From the NCBI GenBank assembly GCA_964492615.1, contig CAZBKZ010000004.1:1-64000 (forward strand): 64,000 nucleotides of DNA, read 5' to 3'. A model generated the notes under the pieces. The model was not told the DNA's origin. It searched no databases and saw only the letters and a list, made by a program, of their open reading frames with translations. Shown piece by piece: positions 49,050 through 57,651 of this stretch. Every line of letters starts with the position of its first letter. Position 1 is the first letter of the stretch. The DNA comes from JAABTH01 sp964492615 (GTDB lineage: Bacteria; Bacillota; Dethiobacteria; DTU022). The position numbers and the translations under genes were made by a program.

Positions 49050-50651
49050 GTGAAAGTTTTAAGTGCGTCTTCGATGCGTGAAGCAGATCGCAAGGCGATA
49101 GAAGATTACGGAATACCCGGTGTTGTGCTGATGGAAACAGCGGGAACCAGAGTAACCGATTTCATTCTTGATCATTTCGACAGAGATGCCCGGGTAATTG
49201 TTCTTTGCGGTCCGGGTAACAACGGGGGTGACGGGCTGGTTATCGCCAGGCAGCTCTACCGGGCCGGGTTCAGGGTTTCGCCGTGGAGCAGCCAAAAGAG
49301 AGGAACCTACCGCGGTGATGCCGCGGTTAATGAAAATATTTGCATCAGGTTAGGTCTGCCCCCCGAGGAGCTTAACGGGCCAGACGATCTCTCCCGGCTT
49401 GAAGCGCAGCTCAGGGGAGCCGATCTTGTCGTCGATGCCCTGCTCGGTACCGGGGTTAACCGGGAGGTAACAGGTATTACGGCAGAATTGATCAGTTTGG
49501 TTAATAAATCTTCAGTGCCGGCCATAGCTGTTGACATACCATCGGGAGTGAGCGCCGATACAGGTGAAATTCTCGGTGCCGCCCTTAAAGCAGACTGGAC
49601 CCTTACTTTTGCTTTTCCCAAGCTGGGGCTCTTTCTTTATCCCGGAGCCGAATATGCCGGGCAGGTTTATGTGTGTGATATTAACATCCCTTCTGAAACA
49701 GGCGAAGGGGAAAAAACAGAACTTATGACCTTGCAGGATATCAGGGTAGCCCTGCCGGAAAGATCGGGCAGCGCCCATAAAGGCAGTTTTGGCCGGGTGT
49801 TGATCGTAGCCGGTTCACCGGGAATGACCGGAGCGGCTGTGCTTGCCGCTGAGGCCGCCCTGAAGGCCGGGGCCGGTCTGGTATACCTGGCCGCTCCTGC
49901 CTCAACCTGTCCGGCCCTTGAAGCGAAGCTGGTCGAGGTGATTACCATTGGCCTTACGGAGACTAAACCGGGCTTAATTGATCCGCAGGCTGCCTCGCAA
50001 ATTATTGAAAAAGCAGGACTCTGTGATGTGCTATGCATCGGTCCGGGCTTATGCCCGGATGGTAAAACAGGAGAGCTGCTGCGTGAGCTTATCAGGCGTT
50101 GCCCCGTACCGATGGTTATCGATGCCGGGGCCCTGACTGCCATCGAAGATGATCCAGGGTGCCTGAAAGAGGCGAAAACACCGCCCGTTATAACCCCTCA
50201 TCCGGGAGAAATGGCCAGGCTGGCCAAGCTGACAACTGCCCGGGTTCAGTCCTGCCGCCCCGGTACAGCCCTGAAAAAAGCCTCGGAGTGGAACAGCGTT
50301 GTATTGCTCAAGGGAGCATATACAATTATAGCTGCCCCTGATGGTTTAGCAGCTGTAAACCCTACAGGCAACGCCGTCCTCGCAACGGCCGGTTCAGGCG
50401 ATCTGCTCTCCGGCATGGTAGCTTCCTTTATTGCCCAGGGAATGAATTCCGAACGAGCAGCCATGGCCGGTGCCTTTATCCACGGCCTGGCCGGTGACCT
50501 GCTGCCGCCGGGAAGAGGCTCCAGCGCTCTTGATATAAAGGCTAATATTAAAAAAGCATTCCAATATATCCGGCAATATGAAAAGAACCCTGTTCATGAT
50601 CCCTACCTTACTCCTGTTAAGCCGGTTACACAAACAGAGGAGGATCTTTAA
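49050..50651 (+). CDS. nnr: Bifunctional NAD(P)HX epimerase / dehydratase
   Basis: The 533-residue protein repairs hydrated NAD(P)H. The N-terminal YjeF_N epimerase domain (about 1-215) has SMREADRKAIEDYGIPG, VLCGPGNNGGDGLVIARQL and AVDIPSGVSADTG. The C-terminal ADP/ATP-dependent dehydratase (about 228-505) has GSFGRVLIVAGSPGMTGAA, TPHPGEMARL and ATAGSGDLLSGMVASF. GTG 49050 follows SD GAGAGGAGGGG. It abuts the next gene directly, so they are cotranscribed. Confidence 0.95.
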   Translation: MKVLSASSMREADRKAIEDYGIPGVVLMETAGTRVTDFILDHFDRDARVIVLCGPGNNGGDGLVIARQLYRAGFRVSPWSSQKRGTYRGDAAVNENICIRLGLPPEELNGPDDLSRLEAQLRGADLVVDALLGTGVNREVTGITAELISLVNKSSVPAIAVDIPSGVSADTGEILGAALKADWTLTFAFPKLGLFLYPGAEYAGQVYVCDINIPSETGEGEKTELMTLQDIRVALPERSGSAHKGSFGRVLIVAGSPGMTGAAVLAAEAALKAGAGLVYLAAPASTCPALEAKLVEVITIGLTETKPGLIDPQAASQIIEKAGLCDVLCIGPGLCPDGKTGELLRELIRRCPVPMVIDAGALTAIEDDPGCLKEAKTPPVITPHPGEMARLAKLTTARVQSCRPGTALKKASEWNSVVLLKGAYTIIAAPDGLAAVNPTGNAVLATAGSGDLLSGMVASFIAQGMNSERAAMAGAFIHGLAGDLLPPGRGSSALDIKANIKKAFQYIRQYEKNPVHDPYLTPVKPVTQTEEDL

Positions 50652-51890
50652 ATGTTAGAGTGTTTGATGTCTGGTGAAGAGAAAAGCCTGCGTGATGAGG
50701 TTCGATCCTTTGTCAGGGACGATATCGACAAGCAGCTGCTGCTTGATATGGATGAAGAAAAAGTGCGCTATCCGCTCGAGTTTTTACATAAAGCAGCTTC
50801 CCGCCGTCTGCTTGGCCTGCGCTTTCCCGAAAAATACGGGGGACGGGGAATGCCCTGGGTTTCGGAAATTATTGCGCTCGAAGAAGTCGGGGTTCTGGGA
50901 ACATCACTCGGCTGTCTCTATTCCTTGGTCAGTATAGTCGGTGAGGCAATCAACAATTTTGGCTCCGAATTGCTCAAAGAAAAGTACCTTCGGCCTACCA
51001 TTGAAGGAAAACTGGCGGCGGCAGAAGCCCTGACCGAACCGCGTGGCGGATCGGATTTTTTCGGGGCAACCTGTACGGCCAGAAAAGATGGCGACCACTA
51101 TATAATCAATGGTCAGAAACGTTTTGTAGTTGGCTCGGAAGGTGCCGATTATTTCATGGTTTATGCAAAAACCGACCCCCATGGGCCGCCGCATAAATCA
51201 ATCAGCGCCTTTCTGGTCGATCGCGATGATGATGTGCGGGTGGAGTATGTTTATGGTTTAATGGGAACCCGTGGTGGAGGCACCGGGAGGCTTGTTTTTA
51301 AAGATGTAAAGGTGCCGGCCGAAAACCTGCTTGGCGAGGAAAACAACGGGGGAGCAATCTTTTACCGGATGATGATTCCTGAACGTATGACCAGTGCCGG
51401 AGGGGCGATTGGCATGGGAAGAGCAGCGCACGAGGTGGCTGCCCGTTACAGCACGAAGCGTAAAGCTTTTGGGACCGAAATAAAAAGTTTCCAGGGGGTA
51501 AGTTTTAAAGTGGCAGAGAATGTCACCCTGCTCGATACCGCCAGGGGTATGGTTTACCTGGCTGCCAGTTCAGTAGATGCCGGGGACCCCCCCGGCCGCG
51601 CCAGAAGGTTGGTATCCGAGGCTAAGAAAGTTGCCACAGAGAATGCCTGGAAAATTGTTAACAATGCTATGCAAATTATGGGTGGAATCGGTTATACTAA
51701 TGTATATCCGATTGAAAAGATGTTGCGCGATGTTCGCCTGATCATGATCTGGACCGGGACCAATGAAATTATGGATTTGATTATCCAACACGAGTACTAC
51801 AAGGAACTTGGCGCGGAGTCGTACAGGCCCAGGAATATTGAATTTGATGCGGCTGAAGCAGATCAGGCAGACGAGAAAATTTACGAGTAA
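50652..51890 (+). CDS. Acyl-CoA dehydrogenase
   Basis: The 412-residue flavoenzyme has the family layout: an N-terminal helical domain, AAAEALTEPRGGSDFFGATCTA around the FAD site, VVGSEGADYFMVYAKT, a C-terminal domain with RKAFGTEIKSFQGVSFKVAEN, NAMQIMGGIGYTNVYPIEKMLRDV and WTGTNEIM, where the Glu fits the catalytic base of short-chain enzymes. It probably oxidises an acyl-CoA in beta-oxidation or runs in reverse. No partner ETF genes are in view. SD GAGGAGGA; ATG starts right after the nnr stop. Confidence 0.92.
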   Translation: MLECLMSGEEKSLRDEVRSFVRDDIDKQLLLDMDEEKVRYPLEFLHKAASRRLLGLRFPEKYGGRGMPWVSEIIALEEVGVLGTSLGCLYSLVSIVGEAINNFGSELLKEKYLRPTIEGKLAAAEALTEPRGGSDFFGATCTARKDGDHYIINGQKRFVVGSEGADYFMVYAKTDPHGPPHKSISAFLVDRDDDVRVEYVYGLMGTRGGGTGRLVFKDVKVPAENLLGEENNGGAIFYRMMIPERMTSAGGAIGMGRAAHEVAARYSTKRKAFGTEIKSFQGVSFKVAENVTLLDTARGMVYLAASSVDAGDPPGRARRLVSEAKKVATENAWKIVNNAMQIMGGIGYTNVYPIEKMLRDVRLIMIWTGTNEIMDLIIQHEYYKELGAESYRPRNIEFDAAEADQADEKIYE

Positions 51891-51916
51891 GATCAGAGGA
51901 AGAGAGGGTTAAATCT

Positions 51917-53206
51917 ATGGGGCAAGACACAGTAAAAATCGGACTGATAGGTTGTGGGACAATCGGTGGAGGGGTAATCAGGCTCTTTACCGAGAACAAA
52001 GCAGAAATAGGCGCTAAAATAGATACCGAACTGGTTTTGGCTGCAGCGGCCGACCGAGACCCTTCCAAACTGGCCGGCTTTGGCCTGCCTGATAATATAT
52101 GTACCGAAAATGCTGATGATATCCTTAATAATCCTGATATAGACCTGGTTATTGAGCTGATCGGCGGTATTGAGCCGGCCCGTACTTTTATCCGCAGGGC
52201 GCTGGAAAAAGGCAAGTATGTTGTTACAGCCAATAAAGATTTAATGGCGACCCACGGTGGAGAGCTGATTGAGCTGGCCCGTGACAAAAAAGTAAATATA
52301 TTTTATGAAGCCAGTGTGGGTGGAGGAATCCCGCTAATCAGGCCCCTTAAGTACGGTTTGATAGCCGACCGCCTCTGCCGTATTGTCGGTATAGTTAATG
52401 GAACAACAAACTACATTCTGACCCGGATGGCCGAGGACAACCTCAGTTTTGATGATGCCCTGGCCCAGGCCCAGGAGCTGGGCTTTGCCGAACCGGATCC
52501 CTCCAGTGACATCGAGGGCCGCGACGCCGTTTACAAACTGGTGATTATGTCCGGTCTGGCATTTGGGACCTCTGTCGGTCCCGACCAGGTGCATGTTGAA
52601 GGCATTACCGGGGTGACCAGGGAAGATATCGCATATGCCGCTGAAATTGGCTATGTAATTAAGCTGGTGGCCATCGGCGAAAAATTGTCCAGCGGTGTAG
52701 CATTAAGAGTTCATCCCACCCTGGTTCCCCGTGATCATCCCCTTGCTTCGATACGCAACGAGTTCAATGCCATACTGATTGAAGGTAAAGCGGTTGGCGA
52801 TGTGATGTTTTACGGCCCCGGCGCCGGCGCTGATCCTACGGCAACAGCCATCATGGCTGATGTAACTGAAGCAGCGCGTTCAATTGCCAGGGGCTGTGAA
52901 GCGGGTGTGCTGGAAAAGAGTGGTAACATCAGGGATCTTCTCCCGCTTGAAAAGATAGAAAGCAGGTTTTTCGTCAGGTTCCTGGCTGATGATCGGTCGG
53001 GAGTGCTTGCTGCGCTCTCGACTGCCTTTGGCGATGAGCAGGTCAGCCTGGATATGGTTATCCAGAAGCGCCGGGTAAATGACATGGCTGAAATTGTCCT
53101 GGTAACCCAGCTGGTTGAAGAAAGCGCTTTTAAGAAGGCCCTGGATAAGGTTGTCAGTTTACCCGTGATCAAACCGGGCCTCAGCATGTTTCGCCTGCTC
53201 GGTTAA
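51917..53206 (+). CDS. hom: Homoserine dehydrogenase
   Basis: The enzyme reduces aspartate semialdehyde to homoserine for Thr/Met synthesis. The 429-residue protein has GLIGCGTIGGGVIRLF, VTANKDLMATHG, YEASVGGGIPLIRPL, GIVNGTTNYIL and DPSSDIEGRDAVYKL. A C-terminal ACT domain (about 350-429) begins FFVRFLADDRSGVLAAL and probably senses threonine. SD AGAGAGGG precedes ATG 51917. Between acyl-CoA dehydrogenase and alr, same strand with short gaps. Confidence 0.96.
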   Translation: MGQDTVKIGLIGCGTIGGGVIRLFTENKAEIGAKIDTELVLAAAADRDPSKLAGFGLPDNICTENADDILNNPDIDLVIELIGGIEPARTFIRRALEKGKYVVTANKDLMATHGGELIELARDKKVNIFYEASVGGGIPLIRPLKYGLIADRLCRIVGIVNGTTNYILTRMAEDNLSFDDALAQAQELGFAEPDPSSDIEGRDAVYKLVIMSGLAFGTSVGPDQVHVEGITGVTREDIAYAAEIGYVIKLVAIGEKLSSGVALRVHPTLVPRDHPLASIRNEFNAILIEGKAVGDVMFYGPGAGADPTATAIMADVTEAARSIARGCEAGVLEKSGNIRDLLPLEKIESRFFVRFLADDRSGVLAALSTAFGDEQVSLDMVIQKRRVNDMAEIVLVTQLVEESAFKKALDKVVSLPVIKPGLSMFRLLG

Positions 53207-53222
53207 AGGAGAGAACTAATTT

Positions 53223-54407
53223 ATGCCTTCAAACTATTCTTCCAGGCCGGCCTGGGTGGAGGTAAATCTCGATGCGATAGCCGCCAACCTGGGGCAATTT
53301 AAAAATATTGCCGGACCGCAAGTCGAACTAATGGCTGTTGTTAAAGCTGATGGCTACGGTCACGGGGCGGCAGCAGTTGCTACTGCCGCTTTGGAAGCGG
53401 GAGCAGGCAGCCTGGCTGTTGCTTTTGTCGAAGAAGGAATAGCGCTGCGTCGCTCCGGAATCAGGGCGCCCATACTGCTGCTCGGCTATACCGACCCCAC
53501 CCGCTGCACCGAACTGGTAGAATATGATTTAACCCCGACTATCTTTAATGCGGAGGCGGCAGCCAGTTTATCTGAACTGGCTGTAGCCGCGGGAGTGGTG
53601 CAGAAAATACACCTGAAAGTTGATACCGGCATGGGGCGGGTCGGGTTTTTGCCGGACGAGGCGGCAGCGAAGATTTCCGCGATCAGCAGGCTGCCAGGTT
53701 TGGCAGCCGAGGGGCTCTTTACTCATTTCGCCGTGGCCGAAGATTTATCGGGTTCTTATACCCGCCGGCAGCTGGAGCTTTTTGAGAAGATTATTGAACA
53801 GTGCAGCAGGGAAGGAGTAAAATTTAAAAAAATACATGCCGCCAACAGTGCGGCAGCTATAAACTATCCCCGCTCCTACTATAATATGCTCCGTCTCGGC
53901 CTGGCCATGTACGGGCACTATCCTGATCCCGACCTGGCCCGGAATGACCCTGTGCCGCAGCTTACACCGGCCATCTCTTTTAAAAGCAGGGTAGTCATGG
54001 TTAAGCAGGTTCCTCCCGGCAGTTCAATCAGTTACGGCTGCACCTACACTACAACTGCTTCTGCCCGTATAGCAACAGTACCTGTCGGTTATGCCGATGG
54101 TTACAGCCGCCTTCTCTCTAACAGGGGTCAGGTATTGATCCGGGGCAGCCGTGTACCGGTTATCGGGCGAATTTGCATGGATCACTTTATGGTTGACGTG
54201 ACCGATCTTCCGGGCGTACGTGTAAACGATGAAGTTGTTTTATACGGCAGGCAGGGTAAAGAATCTGTAACGGTGGAAGAAATGGCGGCGTTGATCGGAA
54301 CTGTAAATTATGAACTGCTCTGTGCCATCGATAAAAGGGTGCCCCGTTTTTATTTCCGCAACGGTCTCCTGCAGGAGATTAATGATTATTTTGAAACCGC
54401 TGATTGA
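53223..54407 (+). CDS. alr: Alanine racemase
   Basis: The 394-residue enzyme makes D-alanine for peptidoglycan. Lys41 in AVVKADGYGHG holds PLP, and the Tyr in SISYGCTYTT is the opposite catalytic base. GLFTHFAVAED, HAANSAAAINYP, RLGLAMYG and RICMDHFMVDVTDLP are all family marks. SD AAAGGAGAG precedes ATG 53223, 16 nt after hom. It converges with the flavoprotein gene, leaving 22 nt between stops. Confidence 0.96.
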   Translation: MPSNYSSRPAWVEVNLDAIAANLGQFKNIAGPQVELMAVVKADGYGHGAAAVATAALEAGAGSLAVAFVEEGIALRRSGIRAPILLLGYTDPTRCTELVEYDLTPTIFNAEAAASLSELAVAAGVVQKIHLKVDTGMGRVGFLPDEAAAKISAISRLPGLAAEGLFTHFAVAEDLSGSYTRRQLELFEKIIEQCSREGVKFKKIHAANSAAAINYPRSYYNMLRLGLAMYGHYPDPDLARNDPVPQLTPAISFKSRVVMVKQVPPGSSISYGCTYTTTASARIATVPVGYADGYSRLLSNRGQVLIRGSRVPVIGRICMDHFMVDVTDLPGVRVNDEVVLYGRQGKESVTVEEMAALIGTVNYELLCAIDKRVPRFYFRNGLLQEINDYFETAD

Positions 54408-54429
54408 TCTTCCTGTTCCTGTAAGTCTT

Positions 54430-55521
54430 TCAACGATTAAACCACAATTCATTATTCATCAGGGCTGCCATGGCTGGCGGGAGGGTAGACGGGGCAAGAA
54501 CTGCCCGGGCATGAAGCAGGAAAGCGCCGGTTAAAACATGAAAAAACTTGCGGCGAAACTGCTTTCTGAAGTTAAAGTTGTAAATATCCCCGGCAGTTTC
54601 ACTTTTTCCCTCAGCTTCTGAAATTGAGCGTACTGCCAGGTGAGCGCTTAAAAAGGAGTTATACAAACCTTCACCCGAAAAGGGCTCGATCAACCCGGCG
54701 GCATCGCCGATCAGCAGCAGGTTGTCGCAGCTGGGGCGACGCAGGGGTCCTGTAAAGGGCAGTGGCCAGGATAAAAGAGTAGAATCGTTTTTCGGGGGAG
54801 AGAATAAGCGGGCGTAAAGGCGGAGCAGTTTAACCCGCTTTTGCAGACCTCCGACGCCACGGTTACACCACCCGTCACCCTGGAACGACCAGCCCATCCC
54901 TCCATGGCAGGGAAAGGGGAAAAACGCCAGGGTTCCCGTGATATCCTTTAAATCTTCATCACTTTCGACTCTCGCAACAGCCCTGCCAACTATCCCCTTG
55001 TTACTCTTTCTCAGCCCGGCCAGACGGGCTGTTTTGCCCAGGGCTCCGTCAGCCCCGATTACATAGCGGGCAGCCAGGCTCCGTATCTTGTTTTTCCCGA
55101 TTGCCATCTGGTAATAAGGGTAACCATTGCAATCGTCCATCCGTTTGATTTCTTGTAAAGGGCATTGCTCTGCAAGTATGGCCCCCTGTTTAACTGCTTC
55201 CATCAGCAAAAAGTGGTCAAACTCACTTCTTTTAACCAGCAGGCCGAGTTTTTTGTCTGCCAGGTAACTATAATCTTTGTTGCCCTTAACTACCCTGATT
55301 ATGTTCACAGGTGTTGCCGGTTTCACGGAAATGCGCAGGGGTGCCGGCAGCAGTTTCAAGGCCCTGGCAGAGACGAAACCGCCACAGATTTTATCACGTG
55401 GCAGGGCCTGTTTTTCAATAATTATGGTTGACAATCCGGTTTTCGCTGCCAGGTAAGCAGCCAGTGAACCGGCAGGCCCTCCCCCGACCACTGCCAGGTC
55501 ATAAAACTGATCTTCTGTCAC
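54430..55521 (-). CDS. Geranylgeranyl reductase-family FAD oxidoreductase
   Basis: The protein has an N-terminal FAD-binding GGGPAGSLAAYLAAKTGLS, DKICGGFVSARAL (the CGG motif of this family), GADGALGKTARLAG and LIGDAAGLIEPFSGEGLYNSFLSA. These flavoproteins reduce isoprenoid chains or are uncharacterised monooxygenase-like enzymes; the substrate cannot be chosen here. The frame opens at ATG 55539, but GGGAGGT inside that extension serves GTG 55521, which is used (363 residues). Confidence 0.85.
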   Translation of the reverse strand: MTEDQFYDLAVVGGGPAGSLAAYLAAKTGLSTIIIEKQALPRDKICGGFVSARALKLLPAPLRISVKPATPVNIIRVVKGNKDYSYLADKKLGLLVKRSEFDHFLLMEAVKQGAILAEQCPLQEIKRMDDCNGYPYYQMAIGKNKIRSLAARYVIGADGALGKTARLAGLRKSNKGIVGRAVARVESDEDLKDITGTLAFFPFPCHGGMGWSFQGDGWCNRGVGGLQKRVKLLRLYARLFSPPKNDSTLLSWPLPFTGPLRRPSCDNLLLIGDAAGLIEPFSGEGLYNSFLSAHLAVRSISEAEGKSETAGDIYNFNFRKQFRRKFFHVLTGAFLLHARAVLAPSTLPPAMAALMNNELWFNR

Positions 55522-55635
55522 CTTTATACCTCCCTGCATTAATACTGTTGAAGCTATGCCTTTTTTTACTTGTTCATAAATTCAGAGCCTGCCTGTCGGC
55601 CGTTTACCGCCAGTTTAAAAAATTCGCTTTCGCCC

Positions 55636-55664
55636 TTGACTCCCCTGCCGGGATAGAATAAAAT
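55636..55664 (+). promoter_or_regulatory. Sigma-A promoter upstream of gatCAB
   Basis: -35 TTGACT (55636-55641), 17-nt spacer, -10 TAAAAT (55659-55664). Transcription would start near 55671, the first base of a small ORF. Confidence 0.75.
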
Positions 55665-55670
55665 TGTTTT

Positions 55671-55772
55671 GTGAAAAGATTAGCCAAAAAAATCCAGGTA
55701 AACATAAAACCATCTTTGCGGGAAAGCAAAAAGAAAAAAGCTTACCCAGTCCTGGAGGATTATTTTAACTAA
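55671..55772 (+). CDS. Possible 33-residue basic leader peptide
   Basis: GTG 55671 opens a frame of 33 codons ending at TAA 55770. The peptide is rich in Lys and Arg (MKRLAKKIQV start, a KKKK run, ending EDYFN). The GTG coincides with the predicted transcription start, so it would be leaderless and has no SD. A hairpin follows immediately at 55773-55794. Coding is not proven: there is no family match, and it may be part of an untranslated leader. Confidence 0.25.
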   Translation: MKRLAKKIQVNIKPSLRESKKKKAYPVLEDYFN

Positions 55773-55794
55773 AACCGGCTCAGAAAAGCCGGTT
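55773..55794 (+). promoter_or_regulatory. Leader hairpin before gatC
   Basis: AACCGGC and GCCGGTT form a 7-bp stem with an 8-nt loop, starting right after the stop of the possible leader peptide and 36 nt before gatC. The tail TAGCATTT is not strongly U-rich, so if it attenuates, it does so weakly. Confidence 0.4.
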
Positions 55795-55829
55795 TAGCAT
55801 TTAAAGGGATAAAATCGGGAGGAAGGAAA

Positions 55830-56138
55830 ATGACTGTAGATTTTCGCAAAGAAGTTGATTATGTAGCGCGGCTGGCCAGGTTAGACCTGGATTCGGAAGA
55901 AAAAGAACGCATGGTTGGTGAGCTGGGTGCTATCCTGAAGACGGCGCAGAAGATTCGTGAACTGGATACGGAAGGTATTGAACCTACATCGCATGTTTTA
56001 GATCTTCCCGCGGTTCTGCGCGAAGATAAGGTTAAACCTTCGCTACCCCTGAACCGCGTTTTACAAAATGCTCCACACCGCCGGCAGGGGTATTTCCGTG
56101 TGCCCAGTATTACAGCATCGGAAAACCCGGCGGAGTAA
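55830..56138 (+). CDS. gatC: Asp/Glu-tRNA amidotransferase subunit C
   Basis: The 102-residue protein begins TVDFRKEVDYVARLARLDLDSEEKE and contains EPTSHVLDLPAVLREDKV, the GatC pattern. It stabilises the GatA-GatB complex that turns Glu-tRNA-Gln (and Asp-tRNA-Asn) into the amide form. SD GGGAGGAAGG precedes ATG 55830. First gene of gatC-gatA-gatB. Confidence 0.95.
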   Translation: MTVDFRKEVDYVARLARLDLDSEEKERMVGELGAILKTAQKIRELDTEGIEPTSHVLDLPAVLREDKVKPSLPLNRVLQNAPHRRQGYFRVPSITASENPAE

Positions 56139-56165
56139 ATATAGCCCGGAAAGAGGATCAAGATC

Positions 56166-57647
56166 ATGAAACTATATGAAATGAGCGCTACTGAACTCAG
56201 CTTGCTCCAGGTCAGGGGCGAGGTCAGTGCTGTTGAAATAACCCGAAGCTTCCTCGATCGTATTGAAGAGGTTGAGCCGTCTGTAAATGCTTTTATAACC
56301 TTATCGCCCACAGCGGCCATGGAAACTGCAGTTGGGGTCGACAAACGCCGTCACCGGGGAGACAAGCTTCATCCCCTGGCCGGGGTTCCTGTGGCGGTTA
56401 AGGATAACCTTTGTACCAACAACATGCTTACCACTTGTGCCTCAAAGGTGCTGGATAATTTTATTCCACCGTACAGCGCAACTGTTGTCACGGCCCTGCA
56501 TGAAGCAGGGATGCCCCTGCTGGGTAAAACTAACATGGATGAGTTTGCCATGGGTTCTTCCACGGAAAATTCAGCCTTCCAGGTTACCCGTAATCCTTGG
56601 GACACAGAACGGGTCCCCGGCGGTTCCAGCGGCGGATCGGCCGCAGCGGTTGCCGCGGGCATGGCCCCTTTAGCCCTCGGCTCCGATACAGGGGGGTCAG
56701 TGCGCCAGCCGGCCTCTTTTTGTGGGGTGCTGGGTCTTCGTCCCACCTACGGAAGGGTTTCCAGGTACGGTCTGATTGCCTTTGCTTCATCCCTGGATCA
56801 GGTCGGGCCCCTTGCCCTTAACGCGCATGATTGTGCACTAATCCTCAACTTGATCTCGGGACATGATCCACTCGATTCCACATCGCTGCCCGAGCCCGTT
56901 CCCGATTTTTCAGACGATCTCGAACTTGATCCGTCTTCACTGCGGATCGGCCTGATCAGGGAAAACCTTTCCGAACAGTTTGATCCGGAAGTCAGGGCTT
57001 CGGTTTTAAAATGCGTTGAACTGTTTGAAAAGAACGGGGCACTGGTTGAGCAGGTTTCACTGCCCCATACAGATTACGGCCTCGGTGCCTATTACCTGAT
57101 TGCCCCTTCCGAGGCCAGTTCAAATCTTGGCCGCTACGACGGTGTCCGTTACGGGTTTAATGCCGGTGGCAGCGACCTGGAGACACTTTTCAGTAAAACC
57201 AGGGGTGAAGGTTTCGGAGCCGAGGTTAAGCGCCGGATCATGATCGGCACTTATGCACTGAGCGCCGGCTATTTTGATGCTTATTACCTGAAAGCAATGA
57301 AGGTAAGAACACTGATCCGCCGCGATTACATGACGGCTTTTGAAAAATATGATCTGCTTGTCGGGGCGGCCAGCCCGACCCCGGCTTTTAAAATTGGCGA
57401 GAAAACAGACGATCCTCTGCAGATGTACCTTTGCGACGTATGCAATATAACCGATTCCCTGGCCGGTGTCCCCTCGCTCTCGGTGCCGGTTGGTCTGCAT
57501 TCGGGCGGGCTGCCGATTGGCATGCAGATGACCGCTTCCCCTTTCCGTGAAGGCATCCTGCTCAAGGCTGCTGCTTACCTGGAAGAGGCAGGTTTTTACC
57601 GGCCTTTGCGTCCGCAGCCCGGTCTTGCCGAAGAAGGAGGTCTCTAA
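56166..57647 (+). CDS. gatA: Glu-tRNA amidotransferase subunit A
   Basis: The 493-residue amidase frees ammonia from glutamine. The Ser-cisSer-Lys triad lies in GVPVAVKDNLCT (Lys), SDTGGSVRQPASFCG (Ser pair), with PGGSSGGSAAAVAAGMAPLALG in the amidase signature. MDEFAMGSS and LRPTYGRVSRYGLIAFASSLDQVGP are typical (the latter is quoted only as LRPTYGRVSRYG). SD AAAGAGGAT precedes ATG 56166, 27 nt after gatC. Confidence 0.97.
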   Translation: MKLYEMSATELSLLQVRGEVSAVEITRSFLDRIEEVEPSVNAFITLSPTAAMETAVGVDKRRHRGDKLHPLAGVPVAVKDNLCTNNMLTTCASKVLDNFIPPYSATVVTALHEAGMPLLGKTNMDEFAMGSSTENSAFQVTRNPWDTERVPGGSSGGSAAAVAAGMAPLALGSDTGGSVRQPASFCGVLGLRPTYGRVSRYGLIAFASSLDQVGPLALNAHDCALILNLISGHDPLDSTSLPEPVPDFSDDLELDPSSLRIGLIRENLSEQFDPEVRASVLKCVELFEKNGALVEQVSLPHTDYGLGAYYLIAPSEASSNLGRYDGVRYGFNAGGSDLETLFSKTRGEGFGAEVKRRIMIGTYALSAGYFDAYYLKAMKVRTLIRRDYMTAFEKYDLLVGAASPTPAFKIGEKTDDPLQMYLCDVCNITDSLAGVPSLSVPVGLHSGGLPIGMQMTASPFREGILLKAAAYLEEAGFYRPLRPQPGLAEEGGL

Positions 57648-57651
57648 CACT

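Noticed and set aside
57547..57651. Longer gatB start overlapping gatA
   Set aside because: ATG 57652 has an SD and the conserved GatB N-terminus.
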